Shown here piece after piece: positions 62,942 to 64,000 of a DNA stretch of 64,000 bases (positions are counted from its first letter, which is position 1; each line of letters starts with the position of its first letter). Under the pieces are notes generated by a model. It was not told the origin of the DNA, made no database searches, and worked only from the letters and a program-made list of their open reading frames with translations. The position numbers were made by a program, and so were the translations under genes. This DNA is from Senegalimassilia faecalis (lineage in GTDB: Bacteria; Actinomycetota; Coriobacteriia; Coriobacteriales; Eggerthellaceae): contig NZ_SDPW01000001.1 in NCBI RefSeq assembly GCF_004135645.1, forward strand, positions 248,001 to 312,000, given 5' to 3'.

Positions 62942-62971
62942 GCGCCCTTTTACGTTCCGCAAAAAGGGCGC
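62942..62971 (-). other. Hairpin in the rpoD 5' leader
   Basis: GCGCCCTTTT pairs with AAAAGGGCGC (10 bp, 10-base loop) between the predicted start site and the GTG codon. There is no T-run after it on the minus strand. Confidence 0.6.
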
Positions 62972-62987
62972 AAAGATGCATCAAATT

Positions 62988-62996
62988 AAGATAGCA
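62988..62996 (-). promoter_or_regulatory. Predicted extended -10 promoter of rpoD
   Basis: TGCTATCTT on the minus strand, about 74 bases upstream of GTG 62914. No clear -35. Confidence 0.45.
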
Positions 62997-63114
62997 TAAT
63001 TTCCCCGTTTGATAAAGAGACGAACAGGGAGAAGTTCATGCGAACCCGAAGTTTCGGCGTCAGCGCAGCAGGCGAAAGCCTCGCGCGAACACCGCTTGCC
63101 ACGGCAACGAACGC

Positions 63115-63228
63115 AACGCCGCAAGCACGAAACGCCCGCCCTGGAAAGCCACGGCGCCAAGCGGCGAGCGTAACGCCGTAAGCACGAGATGTCAGCCCAG
63201 GAAAGCCACGGCGCCAAGCAGCGCCGCC
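63115..63228. repeat. 57-bp tandem repeat between priA and rpoD
   Basis: Two full copies (63115-63171 and 63172-63228) share AACGCCG, AAGCACGA and GGAAAGCCACGGCGCCAAGC; a partial, more diverged copy precedes them from about 63090. The unit is 57 bases, a multiple of three. No convincing gene covers it, and the rest of 62997-63280 shows nothing else. Confidence 0.8.
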
Positions 63229-63280
63229 AGCGCGAGACGTCGCTGCCGGCAATGCGCCGCGCCCGCAGGCCGCCGCACGC

Positions 63281-64000
63281 TTACAGCAAGTCGTCGGGGT
63301 CCACGTCCACCGCCACGTTCACCCATTTGTCGGGCTTGCGACGCCTGAAGTACGGCAGCAACACGCGCGAGATGTCGGCGTCGGCGGGGCACTTCACCAC
63401 CACGTGCCAGCGATACGTGTTGCGCAGCTTCGCCAGCACGCACGGCGTAGCGGGCAGCACAGCCCAATCCTGCCCGCCGTAGCTGTGCACGGCTTTGTCC
63501 AGGTCGCGCTGGATTTCCTTCGCAAGCGCCTGCACGTCGGGCTCGTGGGCGCCCCACACCAGCACGTTGGCCATGCGCACGTAGGGCGGATATCCCAGCA
63601 AGCGGCGCTTCGGCAGCTCGTCGCGCAGAAACAGCGCGCGGTCGTAGCACGCCGCCGCGCGGATGGGCGCGGCGTCCGACTCGTAGGTTTGCACGAGCAC
63701 GCGGCCGGGCAGCTCGGCGCGCCCGGCACGGCCGGCCACCTGCTCGATAAGGTCGAACGTGCGCTCGTGCGCGCGGTAGTCGGGCAGCTGCAGCTGCGTA
63801 TCGGCGTTGATGACGCCCACGAGCGTGACGTCGTCGAAGTCAAGGCCCTTCGCGATCATCTGCGTACCCAACAGCACGGCGGCGTCGGCAGCGGCGAACT
63901 GCTCGAGCAGGCGCTGGTGCGCGCCTTTGCCGCTGGTGGTGTCGGCGTCCATGCGGATGATGGGCACGTCCGGCCCCACGCCCTCCATGCCGTCGAGCAC
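63281..64000 (-). CDS. priA: Primosomal replication helicase PriA, C-terminal part (cut by the window edge)
   Basis: The last 239 residues of PriA, which restarts stalled replication forks. Helicase motifs V and VI are visible in LLGTQMIAKGLDFDDVTLVG and FDLIEQVAGRAGRAELPG, followed by the C-terminal domain (GYPPYVRMANVLVWG). The frame stays open to base 64000, so the start, the Walker A box and the zinc-binding region lie outside the window. Confidence 0.93.
   Translation of the reverse strand: MLDGMEGVGPDVPIIRMDADTTSGKGAHQRLLEQFAAADAAVLLGTQMIAKGLDFDDVTLVGVINADTQLQLPDYRAHERTFDLIEQVAGRAGRAELPGRVLVQTYESDAAPIRAAACYDRALFLRDELPKRRLLGYPPYVRMANVLVWGAHEPDVQALAKEIQRDLDKAVHSYGGQDWAVLPATPCVLAKLRNTYRWHVVVKCPADADISRVLLPYFRRRKPDKWVNVAVDVDPDDLL

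Noticed and set aside
63090-63228. CRISPR array
   Set aside because: The repeat is a contiguous 57-bp tandem unit without spacers, and no cas gene is near.

Overview
The window reads as chromosome of a GC-rich Gram-positive bacterium. Several traits point to the class Coriobacteriia (an Eggerthellaceae-like actinobacterium): a fused accD-accA gene at the end of a fab operon that uses FabK, a GlnR-like orphan response regulator beside glnA, a split transketolase, lipoprotein-type secretion, extended -10 promoters and several genes that look leaderless. The lineage is inferred from gene content only. About 51 protein genes, one tmRNA and two tRNAs are supported; most genes lie on the minus strand. 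No insertion sequence, prophage or CRISPR array was seen.

Layout. 53-3446: a solute-binding lipoprotein and a hybrid histidine kinase, translationally overlapped and without transporter genes. 3825-6384: tmRNA (ssrA), then M42 peptidase, smpB and an unknown acidic protein coupled to smpB. 6524-10173: small metabolic genes (YhcH, DUF523, NifX-like, NUDIX, a choloylglycine-hydrolase-family amidase). 10538-13885: a SWIM/SNF2 helicase. 13961-21165: fatty-acid operon fabK-fabD-fabG-fabF-fabZ-accDA, interrupted after fabF by a structured repeat. 21388-26420: ftsE-ftsX-ctpA-rnr. 26464-32540: split transketolase, prfB, secA. 32707-35250: a large ATPase/BTAD regulator. 35514-41974: rplU-rpmA, then obgE-proB-proA-nadD-yqeK-rsfS as an overlapping operon. 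42204-46998: polA and glnA-glnR. 47360-48820: metN-metI without metQ, followed by a second copy of the structured repeat. 49005-55506: a surface-glycan locus with four glycosyltransferases, a DegT aminotransferase and a small sugar-phosphate transferase. 55587-64000: trpS, a LUD protein, two tRNAs, a YczE-type membrane protein, an RlmKL-like methyltransferase, the principal sigma factor and the truncated end of priA.

How parts work together. smpB and ssrA supply trans-translation. The fab genes make and elongate malonyl-ACP chains. ftsE/ftsX with the S41 protease tie division to the wall. glnA appears controlled by the GlnR-like protein encoded downstream of it, because a sequence matching the actinobacterial GlnR half-site pair lies beside the glnA promoter.

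Most notable signals: (1) two diverged copies of a 150-bp foldback element, each starting 2-3 bases after a stop codon; (2) a biotin-carboxylase-like N-terminal segment fused to AccD-AccA; (3) the GlnR-like regulator with Glu in place of the phospho-Asp, plus its operator; (4) a binding-protein/hybrid-kinase pair with helically phased operator-like repeats upstream; (5) release factor 2 with SPT instead of SPF; (6) an RlmKL protein whose first catalytic motif is degraded; (7) a 61-bp near-perfect inverted repeat and a 57-bp tandem repeat in intergenic DNA.
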